Shown: piece after piece, positions 1-11,870 of the stretch
Position numbering within the stretch: position 1 is the first letter of the stretch
Layout of the letters: every line of letters begins with the position of its first letter
Assembly (NCBI RefSeq): GCF_024362695.1
Contig: NC_065410.1
Span: 3,220,001 to 3,284,000, forward strand
DNA: 64,000 nt
Direction: 5' to 3'
Origin: Pectinophora gossypiella
Taxonomy: Eukaryota > Arthropoda > Insecta > Lepidoptera > Gelechiidae
Translations under genes and position numbers: made by a program
The notes under the pieces: model-generated
The model's database searches: none
What the model was told of the DNA's origin: nothing
Seen by the model: the letters and a program-made list of their open reading frames with translations, nothing else

Positions 1-74
1 ATAAGCAGTTGAACACGTTCTATTTTTTTTTACTGACAGCCTAACGAACATGTACCTACATTTAGTTACTTACT

Positions 75-172
75 GTTAGATAGAAAAGAATGGATCAGCC
101 TAATCTCGACTGATACATCACTTTCATAATGAACGTCACAACACTGGTTTCTGTACTTTGACAAACCTAACT
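75..172. repeat. MITE-like element, copy 1
   Basis: A 98-bp block that recurs at 22902-22998 with scattered differences. It starts GTTAGATAG and ends near CCTAAC; the better-kept second copy ends ATCTAAC, giving a short terminal inverted repeat. No coding potential. Probably a small non-autonomous DNA transposon; its superfamily is not recognisable. Confidence 0.55.
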
Positions 173-1239
173 CGTACCGCGAGCCCATTGAAGGCTTAGG
201 GGACATCTTGTACCAGTCTTAAACTGGGCCCAGGGATGAGTTTGCCCTTTTCTAATTTGATAGTGGGTAACTGGGGCCACTATGATTCAGTTGTTGGGAC
301 GATTACACCAATAGCTATTGTAAAACTTTAACAATAAGAATAAAATAAATTACAGCCAGTAACAGTTTACATTTTTCTATAAGAACTACGTAGGTAATTA
401 TGAATATTACGAATACGGGTAAAAGGAAATGGTTCAGCTTGTGCTGTGATGGAGCTATGCTATGGCGCCATCCAGCGCTATATTTCAGTCATTTCCTCTT
501 CTTGGGATATTGTGCGGAAGTAATTGCCAACGAGGGCTAGAGGACATCAAATAGGAATATATAGCAGCTTTAGGTAAAAAACAGTAAAATCAAAAGACAA
601 TCAAATATAATTATAGGTACTTTATCTATCTATATTGAAATATAATGTGCTGCGCTTGACGTTCAGTGTAATATTACGTACACGCTTACATAATATCACG
701 TCAATTTCCCATTTTTTTATTTATTTTAATTTAAAAAGCAATGGTACAAATAGCATACAGGCAAAGGTAAACCAACTCGATGCGCGATCTCCGCAGCACG
801 TCAAATGTTTATTTAGTGTTGATACTTGGCTAAACAGAGAGATATGTAATTGCAGGTTGACAACCCCTGTAGTGCACGCGTTTGCGATAGCTAACCCATT
901 TACTTAGCTCAGTAATTGGGCTCTTATGGTTATGACCACAATTCACGGGCAGGGATGGACAACATTATTTACTATAAGCAACATAGATACGTTTAATGTA
1001 ATTTCTTTGATCTCTTCATTAAGATGGATATAACCTTTGCGTACATCAACTACGGTTAAGTGGTGAATGTCATCCGAATCCGAAATAACGTCAAACAAGC
1101 CAATATAGATAGGTTTGTCATGGTAGTCGTAGCACAATGTCATTTTTTTTAGATAAAGAAACCGCTGTTCAAAATTTAATGCATATAACTGTATAATATA
1201 ATTATCAGTGATAAAATTATATTAATAAAATTACATACA
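173..1239. other. Intergenic, no gene recognised
   Basis: AT-rich sequence with only short open frames lacking splice context, codon bias or recognisable motifs. The 90- and 66-residue open frames in this stretch look like chance. Confidence 0.5.
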
Positions 1240-1365
1240 ATAGTCACGCCTATTTCCCACCGGTGAAATTCCATTTGCTTCATACTGCTCTTGCTTCCTC
1301 TACAGTTATCAATCGTTTCTTTCACGCCGGTTCACAGTAGATCGTACTGAACCTTTTCTAAGCAC
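1240..1365 (-). pseudogene. LINE 3'-end fragment (RT C-terminus)
   Basis: On the minus strand this resembles other copies at 5450, 25725, 49062, 50610 and 54205. The best copy (25725-25938) reads a peptide containing EEAREVHQNRSKW, the kind of tail seen at the C-terminus of LINE-encoded reverse transcriptases. It is followed by a stretch like 'cccaccgg..gaaataggcg', common before LINE 3' ends in moths. Truncated and frameshifted here. Confidence 0.45.
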
Positions 1366-1895
1366 ATCCCAAATATGGTCTAAAAAATAAAATAATAATA
1401 AAATGAAATGTTAAATTAAATACTTGTCAAGTAAAAAAATAAACATAATTTATTAATGATCTCGCCATATTAACGTTCACGAGTTTGGATGTGGGACACA
1501 CTGTATAGAATGGTTCGAACTGTTGGCCTTTTCATTCTTCGTTATTGTTGGCAGATAAGTACTGTATTGACAGGGCACTGGGTAAATGATACTTCGATCC
1601 AAAAAGTCTTCGATTTTACAAGGATATTTAGGAAAAACATGTCAGCTATATTTTATAAAATATAATAATTATAAAATTAATTCAGAAAAAATATTACAAA
1701 TGTTTACATACAATCATCTTCAGACATAGTATTGGTACATATTTTTAACTGTTATTCAAAATTTTTAAAAGATTAGCTGCAACTGAGTTTATGTATAAGT
1801 TTATGTATGTATGAGTATCACGCACACAAGAGAATATTTCGGACCCAGTAAAATATTGACGGACCTATTCAGGTTTAAGTGACATTGTATCAAAT

Positions 1896-2100
1896 ACAGA
1901 GGGGGGTGATTCAGACCATGATTCTGAGTTGATATCAAGTCGATTTCCCTGTCGGAATTTTCATTAAAATTTTTGGTGTTTTGTTAATTATTTTCCGTTC
2001 TATACTTTTGCGACGGAAAATTCCACTTGATATCAACTCAGAGTCATGTCCTGAATCATCCCTCAAAGTTTTCGTTACGACGTCACTAACACCCTGTATA
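1896..2100. repeat. Hairpin MITE, copy 1 (ends CACCCTGTATA)
   Basis: An inverted repeat: the left arm contains GATTCAGACCATGATTCTGA and TTGATATCAAGT, and the right arm contains ACTTGATATCAACTCAGAGT and CTGAATCATCC. The right terminus is CACCCTGTATA; the left terminus is lost. A second copy lies at 25483-25715. The open frames inside are by-products of the palindrome. Confidence 0.7.
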
Positions 2101-2625
2101 AACGGACCTGTAAAACGGATCGCTGTTTGAAAGAGCACTAAAGCCGAACGTTTAAGTTAATGTAGAAAATGAAAGAACAAAGTACGTAGGTAATTTATAA
2201 AAGACATTTTTCTACAGATATCGAAACTAAAAAAATTAGGTAGCAATGTGATCAGCTTTCACAACAAGAAATGTCCTTAAACCGAGTTTCTGGGTACAAA
2301 GAAAAATTTGATTAGCCTTAGGCTTTATACGTTGTTATACAATGGTTAATTATGTGGCGTTCACAAAAGGGTTTGAAGGTAACCTTGGGGAAAATGGTTA
2401 TAATTTATTCAAAGAGAAAAATATGGGCACATAATCCGCTTTAAAGAGCGTCTACCAATTTATCAGAGGTTATAAGTTATCTTATAGACAAGCTTTATTT
2501 GATATTAAAGTTCTCAGTCCGACGTTATAAACTACAATATGGTTACAGAATGGATTGCCCAACTACTCAACTGGAATACAAAAAATTCATGAAGTCGGCC
2601 ACGTCATACAGCGATCACATTCTAA
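2101..2625. other. Intergenic, no gene recognised
   Basis: AT-rich, no open frame or repeat that I recognise. Confidence 0.45.
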
Positions 2626-2795
2626 GATTTGGGGGTTAAAAGGCCTCATTCATCTAAGAAAGAAATATTGCAATTTGCCATTTACGCATAATAAAAGTTA
2701 GTGCGCAATCCACACAAATGTCAAATAGCAATATTGCTTTTTTAGATGAATTGCTTTGATGTGGTCTCTCTAACCCACCTGGCCACAACAAATTC
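2626..2795. repeat. Palindromic MITE ('GCAATATTGC' family)
   Basis: The left arm GGGGTTAAAAGGCCTCATTC is mirrored by GAATTGCTTTGATGTGGTCT and CTCTAACCC on the right. The interior carries AATATTGCAATTTG and CAAATAGCAATATTGC. At least seven related pieces occur in this window (23458, 23745, 23835, 37660, 44350, 57870, 59800), so this is the commonest MITE here. Confidence 0.65.
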
Positions 2796-3853
2796 ATATT
2801 GGAGGGGATATATTCTGTAATAATAATTTTCTTATATCAGTATATAATAATTACTAGCTTTTGCCCGCGACTCCGTCCGCGTGGCGTGTTATAAAAGGAG
2901 AAAGGTTAAAAAATGTATAATTTTATTATTTTTAAATGAGGTTACAGTATAAGTAGCTCAGTTAAATAATGAATTGTTATTAATTTCTAGATTATTAGTT
3001 TATGATTTGGTTTGATATTTTAGGAAAATACGATCAGTTTCGAAAATTTAAACAAAATTTAAAAATTACAACAGAAATACGCCGTGAAACGTCCGCCTGG
3101 AAAATTCAACAGAAAACTACCTACGAAAGCTTTGAACCATCCAAGAATAGTGAAAAGTTCGCCCGCAAAATTCAATATTTGACACGACCATCAACGACGT
3201 CTGCCCTCACGCGTCTGCCGCGTTCCGGTTGCTCACTCGGGTATCTGCCCCCCCTCCGCGCCTCGCCACCGCTGTCGCCGCCCCACAAACGCCGCCGCGG
3301 CCGCGACGTTTCTTGGTTGCCACTACCGCGAGCTATAAATTTCAAGCCTCTAACTCGCTTCCCGTTCCCAGGGAAATTTTTAACTTTGCATTCACTAAGG
3401 TATTTATAATATATGCATGTCAAATTTCAAGCATCTAACTTATGCAGTTTAGATTTTTTTATACAATTTTTTTTTACCCGCCAATTCCCATTTTTCAAAA
3501 TACAGCCATAACTAAAATTTATATTTATGCATGCATGCTTTTATTCGTAGCATGCATGCTAGATTGAAAACATCTATCTTACGCTGTTTAGATTTTATCA
3601 TACAAATGTTTTTTCCCGCTAACTCCCGTTCCCGTGGAAATTTTGCAATATCCAGTTGCAACTAAGCTTTAAGTTAACTATGTAACACCCCATTGTACTA
3701 CATGGAATGCAATAAATAATTGAATTGAATTGAATTGAAAACATCTATCTTACGCAGTTTCGATTTTTTCATACAAATGTTTTTTTCCCACTAACTCCCG
3801 TTTCCGTGGGAATTTTGCAATATCCTGTTGCAACTAAGCTTTAAGTTAACTAA

Positions 3854-4457
3854 GGTACCTGCATGCCAAATTTCAAGCGTCTAACTTAAGCGGTTTAGAT
3901 TTTTCATACAAAAGGATTTTCCCGTTAATTCCCGTTCCCGTGAGAATTTCGGGAATTCCTTTCTTAATACACCTCTACGGTACTTAAGGTACCTGCATGA
4001 CAAATTTCAAACGTCTAACTTGAGTGGTTTAGATTTTTCACACAAAAGGATTTTCCCGCTAATTCCCGTTCTCGTGGGAATTTCGGGAATTCCTTTCTTA
4101 GTGCACCTCTACGGTACCTATGGTACCTGCATGCCAAATTTCAAACGTCTAACTTGAGTGGTTTAGATTTTTCATACCAAAGGATTTTCCCGCTAATTCC
4201 CGTTCCCGTGGGAATTTCGGAAATTCCTTTCTTAGTACACCTCTACGGTATCTAAGGTATCTGCATGCCAAATTTCAAACGTCTAACTTGAGTGGTTTAG
4301 ATTTTTCATACAAAAGGTTTTTCCCGCTAATTCCCGTTCCCGTAGGAATTTCGGGAATTCCTTTCTTAGTGCACCTCTACGGTATCTAAGGTACCTGCAT
4401 GCCAAATTTCAAACGTCTAACTTGAGTGGTTTAGATTTTTCATACAAAAGAATTTCC
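3854..4457 (+). repeat. Tandem array, 134-bp unit, about 4.5 copies
   Basis: Units start at GGTACCTGCATG (or a one-base variant) at 3854, 3988, 4122, 4256 and 4390, exactly 134 bp apart each time. Every unit repeats 'caaatttcaaacgtctaact', 'ggtttagatttttcatac' and 'aattcccgttcccgtggga'. More degenerate, shorter units continue leftwards to about 3390, so the array has probably grown from the right-hand, more uniform end. Confidence 0.9.
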
Positions 4458-4586
4458 CTTCACTACTCTGCTCCTATTGATTGTAGCGTGATGAAAAGTA
4501 TACTATTACCTGTCCAGGAGTATGAAGAATAATTGTACCAAGTTTCATTAAAATCCGTCCAGTAGTTTTTGTTTCTATAAGGAACA

Positions 4587-4587
4587 T

Positions 4588-4620
<33 letters not shown>

Positions 4621-4646
4621 AAGACAGACAGACAGACAGACAGACA
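4587..4646. repeat. (GACA)n microsatellite
   Basis: About fifteen GACA units with one AAGA interruption, at the 3' end of the composite repeat. The two open frames read through it on the minus strand (runs of SVCL) are artefacts. Confidence 0.95.
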
Positions 4647-4770
4647 AAAATTTTACTGATTGCATTTTTGGCATCAGTATCCACCACTTATCACCCCCTG
4701 ATAGTTATTTTGAAAAAATATTTAATGTACAGAATTGACCTCTCTACAGATTTATTATAAGTATAGATAG

Positions 4771-5449
4771 ATTATTTGGTATCATATTTACTATGAATAT
4801 TGTATCAGTATAATAACTATTTTTGAAATATTATTAAATCGTTCAACAAAATTTTATAATAAATAATAATTGTTAAATGGATATGGTACAATTTAAATCT
4901 TTGTAGTATTTCAATTATAAAACAGTCAAATGCAATTGCCTGGAATGTGTGGATTGTTTGGCCTTTTTGGATTCCTGATCGCGTTCTGTTGTTACCGTTT
5001 CAGCAAAAAAAATCAACAATGTGAAGTATTCAAAAAGAAATAAAACCTTATTAAACGAAAGATTTGTCTTTATTTATTACTTGAAAATACAGAAGTGTTA
5101 TGTAACAATATCGTGACTGTAAGTCTCAAGTGTAAAGAGGTGTCGGGTGCCTTTTAACATTTATTAAGTGCGATATGGCACCTCAAGCCGACTTCGTTTT
5201 ACACAAAGGAAATTAAATACAAACATTTTCATAGCCATTACTTACACATGCGACTGAACCCGTACTAAACTAATGCATTTTTGCACCTACTTTGACAAGT
5301 TCATTATTCACTTGAATTTTCTACGCAAATTACTGGTTTGTTTTAGTTCGGTACTGATTTAAAAGTTTTTATATGTACTTTAATTGTAATAGTAAGTATA
5401 GAAAAGAAAAAAATAACTAAAAAGTAAGGTAGGTAGGTTTTAGAAAAAC
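4771..5449. other. Intergenic, no gene recognised
   Basis: AT-rich. A weak imperfect inverted repeat lies around 5125-5215 (GTGTAAAG.. against ..CGTTTTACAC). No coding signal. Confidence 0.4.
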
Positions 5450-5580
5450 TTTAGTACGATGTACTCTGAACCGGCGTGCGTGTATGAAACAATTGATGAA
5501 TGTGGAGCAATAGAAGTGTCGTAACAAGTGGAACTCCACTCTCTGCTCACCCGAGAAATTGGCGTTAGTTTACGTACGTA
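5450..5580 (+). pseudogene. LINE 3'-end fragment
   Basis: Plus-strand relative of the fragment at 54205-54305. It reads 'gtactctgaaccggcgtgcg', then 'gatgaatgtggagcaataga', matching the complementary copies at 1240 and 25725. Degenerate and non-functional. Confidence 0.45.
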
Positions 5581-5714
5581 TGTATGTAATGTATAATTGT
5601 ATATACTCATTGATAATCTTGTTAAGGCATAATGGCATAATGTGGCATCGTATTTTATGTTATAAATCTTGCACTCCCATAAAATACAGAAAAATGGGAC
5701 AATAAGCGGTCTTG

Positions 5715-5960
5715 TTGCTAAGTTCAGCTGCTTGTCTTCCCAGGCATGTCGTAAAATCCGACAGAGGGATTGTGTCCTCTAACATGATGGACTAATGTTA
5801 TGTGCGATAGACTGATCCCTTATCACCATAAGGTTCATCATATCCAGCTTACGACATCGTATCAACATTGGCTGCAAGTTGTCTTTGATTACTTGTGGCT
5901 CTGCCCACCCCATTAGGGATTACGGGCGTGAGTTTATGTTATGTTATGTGTTATGTTGCT
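5715..5960 (+). mobile_element. LINE/SINE 3' end with (TTATG)n tail
   Basis: Contains 'ggcatgtcgtaaaatccgac', 'ccttatcaccataaggttca' and 'cccattagggattacgggcg', ending in repeated TTATG/TTATGTTATG. This is the form of a moth retroposon 3' end with a simple-repeat tail. Family assignment is from general familiarity only. Confidence 0.5.
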
Positions 5961-6485
5961 AAGTAGCAAACTCTATTCCAGGCAACAAAATACATTAACC
6001 ACACAATTTTAGAAGTAGTTTCTTGTCTAATTCTGTATACATTTTGCTATGTGCGCACGATATCTAATGTGAGTGTTCGTGCCAATCCAAACAAAACGTT
6101 TCATTTTTAACTGGTAAACAAAGTAATCTACCGAAACCAATCTCGAACCATACAAAGGGGCGTTGCATTACACATGGACAGACAATGGTATTATGTCCCA
6201 GCGTAAAAAAATGGACAGATCCATTCATGTAACCCGTCAATCATCCTAACTCTGTTTTCATTCCATTTTTCCATACCTCGGTTGAAATCTCCCTGTATAA
6301 ACAACACTATTTCATATTTTAAAGTCTGTGCGAAATGAATTCTGATATAGCAACCGAGAGTCAATGTTAGTTTTGACATAGTGTAGTCATAAATAACTGA
6401 GATGTTGATGGAAATAGTTTTTCTTTTTTAATTTTGGTATTGCAATGAGAAGACGTTTTAAGGACAGAATTAAAAACAATACTAA

Positions 6486-6807
6486 TCTTCTTCTTATCGT
6501 GTAGGTTATGAGGTGGAATACCAACCTCATCAATCTTAGTGTCAGGGTTATTATTGAGGCGCCAAAGGCCCCTGACATGGCTCATGTAACGACTACATAC
6601 ATCAATAAGTAGTAACTGGGACCAACGGCTTAACGTTACTTCCAAGGCACGGATCATCTTACTTTTGGACAATCAGGTGATCAACCTGTAATGTCCCAAC
6701 CAAACTAAGGATTTCAAAGTGATTTTTGTGATACGTCCCCACCGGGATTCGAACCGGGGTTTCCGGAACGTAAGCCTAACGCTCAACCACTGAACCACGC
6801 AGGACGT
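6486..6807 (-). mobile_element. tRNA-derived SINE (family 1), near full length
   Basis: The minus strand begins with a tRNA-like head (anticodon-arm remnant 'cgttaggcttacgttccgga', B-box GGTTCGAATCCCGGTGGGGAC-like), then 'caaagtgatt', 'ggttgatcacctgattgtcc' and 'ccgttggtcccagttactac', and ends 'cctcataacctacacgata'. The same order is seen in copies at 17484, 27989, 56402 and 60118. The tRNA part would not fold into a functional tRNA. Confidence 0.8.
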
Positions 6808-9020
6808 TATATCATAATGCTAATTATATCATAATAGAGTTACATACAACCGAGTAAAAGGTAAAGATCACTACACTGCTAAAAATATATTTAAAATAAG
6901 TACATAAAATGTAACAGATTGTATAAAACCAAAACTTCCAGAATAGACTTTTGGAAGTTGTAAATAATGATATAAAACATAGAGCTATAACAACCAGTTT
7001 TAAAATTAAAAATATACCCAAGAACTTACGCTATTGCACAACTGAACACTAAAGAAACCATAACATTAAGCCTACATAGTATATCGAATCTAACAAAAGG
7101 GACAATCGCTAAAACGTAGCAGACAGCTGTAAGTATATCACGAAAGCCTATCTCTAAAATAAATTTTATTTTCCATCAAGAACAAATCCATCTTCATTAG
7201 CTGAAAAGGTTGTCCAATTTCAAAACTTTATAACGCTATCCGTGCTGCATTATTAATCACGCACCTCTTCCTTTAATGGTAAAGAGGATTATATTAAACC
7301 ATAGAGAGGTATGGACCCTGTCGATGTAAAGGCTGATCGCAATTATGTGGTACTTATTAGTGAATAATTGAAGACTAGGGACCTATCTGATGGGAGGCCT
7401 GTAAAAGGAGGACTTGGAGGGGCATTAAAAGATAACCGTTTTTAAGAGGGGTCTCAGCCGATCGCTACAGCCGGGGACTTTATTAATTATTATCTCAAAT
7501 TTTATCTATACGTGACGTCGTTTTGTATAAAAAAGTAGCAGTTTATCGTTGGCGGTTACGATCTTTAGGAGAAACCAATAATTTAACAAGAAACCTTTTA
7601 TAAACCAAAAGATACGATACACAGCAAGACGATACGAAAGATAATATGAAAGTGTCGTGAAAAGATGACTAAATGAGAACTTGAAAACAAATTATACAGA
7701 CTGGGTATAAAACAGATAACGAAACTGTCAATCAACACAGATAACTAAATACAGAACATTCAAAACAGAAATAAACCAACAAGTAGGTAAATTGACTTAA
7801 AATACGTAAGAATATAAAAACTCTTATGGTAGCAGCTTGAAAATTTCATTTCCGAAAATTAACTTTATATAAGTAGGTATTAAATCGATACTTTATGGAA
7901 CTTTAAGTTTCGTAAGTGAGATAAAACATGTTCTGCAACTTTGACCGTCTCAAATTTCACGTTAAAGATGCTATTTCCAGAGCGTAGTATTGTAAAGTGT
8001 ATTAAGTTATGATTGGATGAAGGTGTTAATGTAAGTCACCAGACAATTTTGTTAAACGGATCTTTTGAGACAATACGGTATCAGCAATATTGAACATTCA
8101 ATTTTATTTAGAGTACTTAATTTTATTTAGTTATGTAAACAAACTGTCATTTAAATTTGAAAAAAGATTTTATTTAAAATTTATAATAATATGTGTAATG
8201 AGTATGCACCATTTCATTGAAGAAAGTATAAAAAGGACTATTTTCAATTTATTGCAAAAAGTTATTATAGAAATTAGTTGTTTCATCTATATTTAAAATC
8301 CATGAGTAGGTATCACAATATCAATTTGCAGCGAAGCCATTATCCTCATAAACTCATTTAAAATTCCAATTTTAACAACTTTTGGGATTTAAATTTTCAA
8401 TTCGCTCCAATACTGCACTACTCGCACCTTATTATCGTTTGGAAAGCTTATTAATATTCATTTTCTAGTTTGAATCCCTGCAAACGGTGAATTTAGTTCA
8501 TTATATTTTCTGCCTATTTGTACGTCTGAGTTAATTGCATTTGCATAAATGCGTGTAGGTATAACATATCTTTGCTTAGTTGGATTATTTGGTAGAGTCG
8601 CGTCGTTAATAATTAAAATTATTTATCCATTTCACTAATGAAGCAAGCAAACATTAATGATTCTGTTTCCACCTGTTGTTTCATTACTCTAAAAAGTAGC
8701 TTCATATCAAAACCAGTTTCCTATTATGGTTTCATAATTAAACAGAGCATCACGCCTGTATTCCCGAAGGTAGGCATAGGTCTATAGTATATAGGTATAC
8801 CAACTCCTCGCCAGCTACGATCAAGTCGCATGAAAAATTCTCCTACTTAACTTCAAAAAATCGCTTATCAGGTTGGTTCATTAAAAACATGTTTGTTAAC
8901 TTAAAAGTTGCTTGGTTGAGCTGCTTGTACTTTTCCCTTAAGTTACGTATGGAAACTACAGCAATAATCTCATGTTTGAACCTCCTTACTGAAGCAAACA
9001 ATTAAGTTTTGTTTACTTAC
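6808..9020. other. Intergenic, no gene recognised
   Basis: AT-rich. Open frames of 65-68 residues lack any motif. A short repeat related to 29815-29935 ('atcacgcctgtattcccgaa', 'ggtaggcataggt') lies at 8748-8835 and is probably a LINE or SINE tail fragment. Confidence 0.45.
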
Positions 9021-9448
9021 CTTAGAACTGCCTGCGGGTGTGCCGGGTGTCCAGGGTATCCTAGTTTCTCTTTCTTCCTCTTTCGACACTCACTCTCATT
9101 TTTCACTACATTCTCACTGTATTTGATTCCGTAATTTTCTCTTATAGTGTGGTACCGAGGTTGGTAGCTTTCGAGTTGCGAGTATAGACGCGCGCGTGGC
9201 GCGGGCGATGGGCCGCGAGCCGTCATAGGGTCGACACGTGCGTTCTCCGTGGCGATCACTGCCACACTGCCTTGGTGTAGGATCCTCTCGGCCACCCCTG
9301 GCCTTCGAATACCTTTTTCACATTTTTCGTCGACGAAAGCGACTCGCGGTGGCTTCGGTTGCATTAGACTGATCTTTTTCTTTTTGGCGGTCGACGCTAC
9401 ATAGAAAAAGTAGCCGTTGCGGTCCATTTTCGGCGCTGTTGCTTTTAC
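9021..9448 (-). CDS. Orphan coding exon, unknown protein
   Basis: A 428-bp open exon on the minus strand with good splice signals at both ends: acceptor TTTGTTACAG before GTAAAAGC, and donor CTAAG|GTAAGTAAAC. It is open throughout in the phase the splice sites imply (enters in phase 0, leaves after two bases of a codon), about 142 residues. It is much richer in G+C than its surroundings, as expected for an exon under selection. The peptide begins VKATAPKMDRNGYFFYVAST, has basic runs (TAKKKKIS, RKRKKEKLG) and ends YPGHPAHPQAVLR. I recognise no domain. A methionine 11 residues in (MDRNG) could be a start, so this may be a first coding exon. Upstream and downstream exons were not found here. Confidence 0.55.
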
Positions 9449-10424
9449 CTGTAACAAACGTTTTTGAATAGTTAGTGTGTGGTTCTGTGTACTCCATTTT
9501 CACTTTGTTGATACTACCTTTGAAATTTTTATTCTAAGCTTATGTTATATGAACAGTTTCTTCATAGCTTTCTTAGTGAACCCTGTTGGTGCAGAATCAA
9601 ATCATAGTAAAGTTTCATTTTTAATTATTACGTTGTCAATGGGACTTTGAATGTTCTTTTTGTCTTATTTAGGTATAAGAGTTACAATTTTGTGTTTAAA
9701 AGTGTGAGCTTTATACCTACAACATTGTGGTAAAATTGTAAGTTTCTTGAAGGTTTTATAATAATTACATTAGCAGATGATAGTGAAGAATTAATCTAGC
9801 TAACTGAGTTAAGAGGTTAGGATTAAAGAAAAGCCCTACCAGTAAGGTTAGTCTGCGTTCGGAAGGAAAACAGAAAACGATTAAGATTTTTTGCTACTTT
9901 CTGTTGGCAGAAATGAATTGAAAATGGTAGATTAACTATTTGTGAAATCACAACTCTACTCGCAGTAATTTGCAATAAAATCTGAAAATAACTGTTAATA
10001 TCCGGTATTTACTTCCCACTTCATATCAGTGAAGTGATACCGAGAAAAGAAGTATCTAGGTACCGAAATGAAGAGTTCGGGTGCACGGGTGTATAGGTAG
10101 AGGTATTTAATAACGCAGGACCCGTTTTGAATCGTATAACGCATAACTTGATTAGAGAGTCAGAATGCTGTTTCAAAAGTACCTACATCATTGGTAGTAG
10201 AAACATAAATATAAATCGACACACGGAAGTGCAAATAGCTGTCATGATAATTAATTGAATTAATAATAATGTTCGATCGACGTAAAAATACTACGGTCGA
10301 TCGCTGAAATGTTTTCATTCAAATGTTTTTCTAAAGCCCTATCACTCTATTTTTCAACCGTTTGAATATATTCGACAGCCCTGTCAAAACAATACCCAGT
10401 TTTATCGAAAACATTTCAAAGGTG
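9449..10424. other. Intergenic or intronic, no gene recognised
   Basis: AT-rich sequence that would be intron if the 9021-9448 exon has upstream partners on the minus strand. Nothing coding recognised. Confidence 0.4.
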
Positions 10425-10466
10425 AAAAGCGAATTCCACTCCGATAGCGGAGCGAAATTCGTTTTT
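10425..10466. repeat. Short hairpin (about 19-bp stem, ATAG loop)
   Basis: AAAAGCGAATTCCACTCCG is followed by ATAG and then by CGGAGCGAAATTCGTTTTT, the reverse complement of the left arm apart from a few mismatches. Probably part of a decayed MITE centred here; no gene context. Confidence 0.6.
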
Positions 10467-11696
10467 CGCAAAATTTTCGCATCGACCGATTGTTTCACTT
10501 GTCGATTGACGTACAGATAATACTTTTTCCTTGTTTTCTTTTACGCCATTTAAATTGTAAACTTTTGTGTATTTCCAACGATCCATTAGGGTTTAACGTT
10601 TTGCAACCATACTCTGATAAAGGCTTTTTTTCTACATTCGGCTTCAGCGTTTTGGGTCCACGTTTTATCACAATACATTTCTGCCATTTCTGCATTTCTG
10701 TCGTCTGACCTTTCAACTCGTGAAGTTTCAACCAGCCCAATACAGGTTAAGTACGACGCCACCTCACGTAGGTACCAAAAGTATGAAGCAAGGGTAGAAA
10801 ATATCACCCTGTGTATATAACGTTCGGCCAACATAAGAAGTACTTGTAAAAGTACTTTGTTCCTAGAATCTACTGCCCAGTCCACTTGTAGGGATTGCAG
10901 CCAGTTGTTTGCAGTCTAAGCTGTTTGCTCGCCTGCTCCAATGGTATTGTAACGTCTGTTTAGACGAACTGTAATTATTTTATTTAGGCCTTTAGACAAA
11001 AGAAAGGAAATATACAAAAGCGGTAAAAGATTACTTGCTGCGACTACAATAGCTGAGCTACCTAAATGATACAAAAAAAATACAATTATTTATTTTTGTC
11101 ATATCAACACATTCAGATTCAATACAATGATTTTTAAAGCACTACTGACGATAGTCAAAAAGTCATAAGTGATAAAACATACTTACTTTTGATCTCTTGG
11201 AAATAATCAGGCATTTTGTACTTTTAAATAGAAAATAAACTATCATGGCGTACCATAGCTTCTACTTTCCGTCTTCTATTTTTATACATAGCGATACCGC
11301 TAACCATCCAAGCTCAGTAAAACGTAGGTACTTAGTTCACTTGTACTTTACCTTTATGTTGTTAGAATTTCCTTAAACAAAAAATCTGCTAATCACCTAA
11401 GCTTGCTTAAGACTCCAAACACATCACCCCATTAATGCCCATCATCCCAAAGTACTTTCTTAAACACTAAACACAGACGGCAATCTAAATCGCAGAGAAA
11501 AATACCTCCAGGGTAGGGTAGCCATCAAAGTGGGCCCTCAACACACAGATGTCGTGGATAAAGCTTTGCCAGCATTGAGCGGGCAGTTAGCATTCAGAAA
11601 GACGCCGCAGGCTGAGGCGCGATAACATCGTCGCCAGTTGTTACTGGGACATACGACCTGCTAGAATTTTGGACTTCAATTTATTAAGTGTACATA
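10467..11696. other. Intergenic, no gene recognised
   Basis: Overlapping open frames of 70-100 residues near 10490-10885 run on both strands without splice sites or motifs. I do not consider them genes. Confidence 0.4.
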
Positions 11697-11870
11697 CACA
11701 AGATTACGTCTATTTCCCGTTGGGTACGCAGATCCTCACATACTAACACTTTGGCTTCTTCCACTCTCAACAAATCCTTCATGCATGCTCGCCAGTTTAG
11801 AGTACCCCTGGCCTTTTTTTAAAACATCCTAAATTTGATCGCGGCCAGGCCAGGGATTTCCTCTTCCAAC
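11697..11870 (-). mobile_element. LINE 3' fragment (antisense)
   Basis: Antisense relative of 23608-23730: 'catgctcgccagtttagagt' here matches 'cactctaaactggcgagcat'-type sequence there. It also contains 'gattacgtctatttcccgtt', the reverse complement of a common moth LINE 3' end. Degenerate. Confidence 0.45.

Larger units (their letters stand above)
2858..4770 (+). repeat. Composite interspersed repeat with internal tandem array
   Basis: Begins with CTAGCTTTTGCCCGCGACTC, a start shared in inverted form with 16690-17078 and in variant form with 21791-22207. It ends near a tail like 'ttataagtatagatagatta', preceded by 'aagtttcattaaaatccgtc' and a GACA microsatellite. Inside are a GC-rich block (3180-3330) and a 134-bp tandem array. 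This start/end architecture is widespread in moth genomes. I cannot assign its class: it could be a non-autonomous LINE derivative or a Helitron-like element. Confidence 0.6.

Noticed and set aside
3854..4457. CRISPR-like regularly spaced repeats
   Set aside because: The array is a continuous 134-bp tandem repeat without unique spacers, in a eukaryotic genome.
4463..4687. Two overlapping minus-strand frames rich in SVCL
   Set aside because: Translation of the (GACA)n microsatellite.
10495..10885. Overlapping frames of 72-99 residues on both strands
   Set aside because: No splice sites, signal peptide, motif or compositional change; both strands are open equally, as expected by chance.
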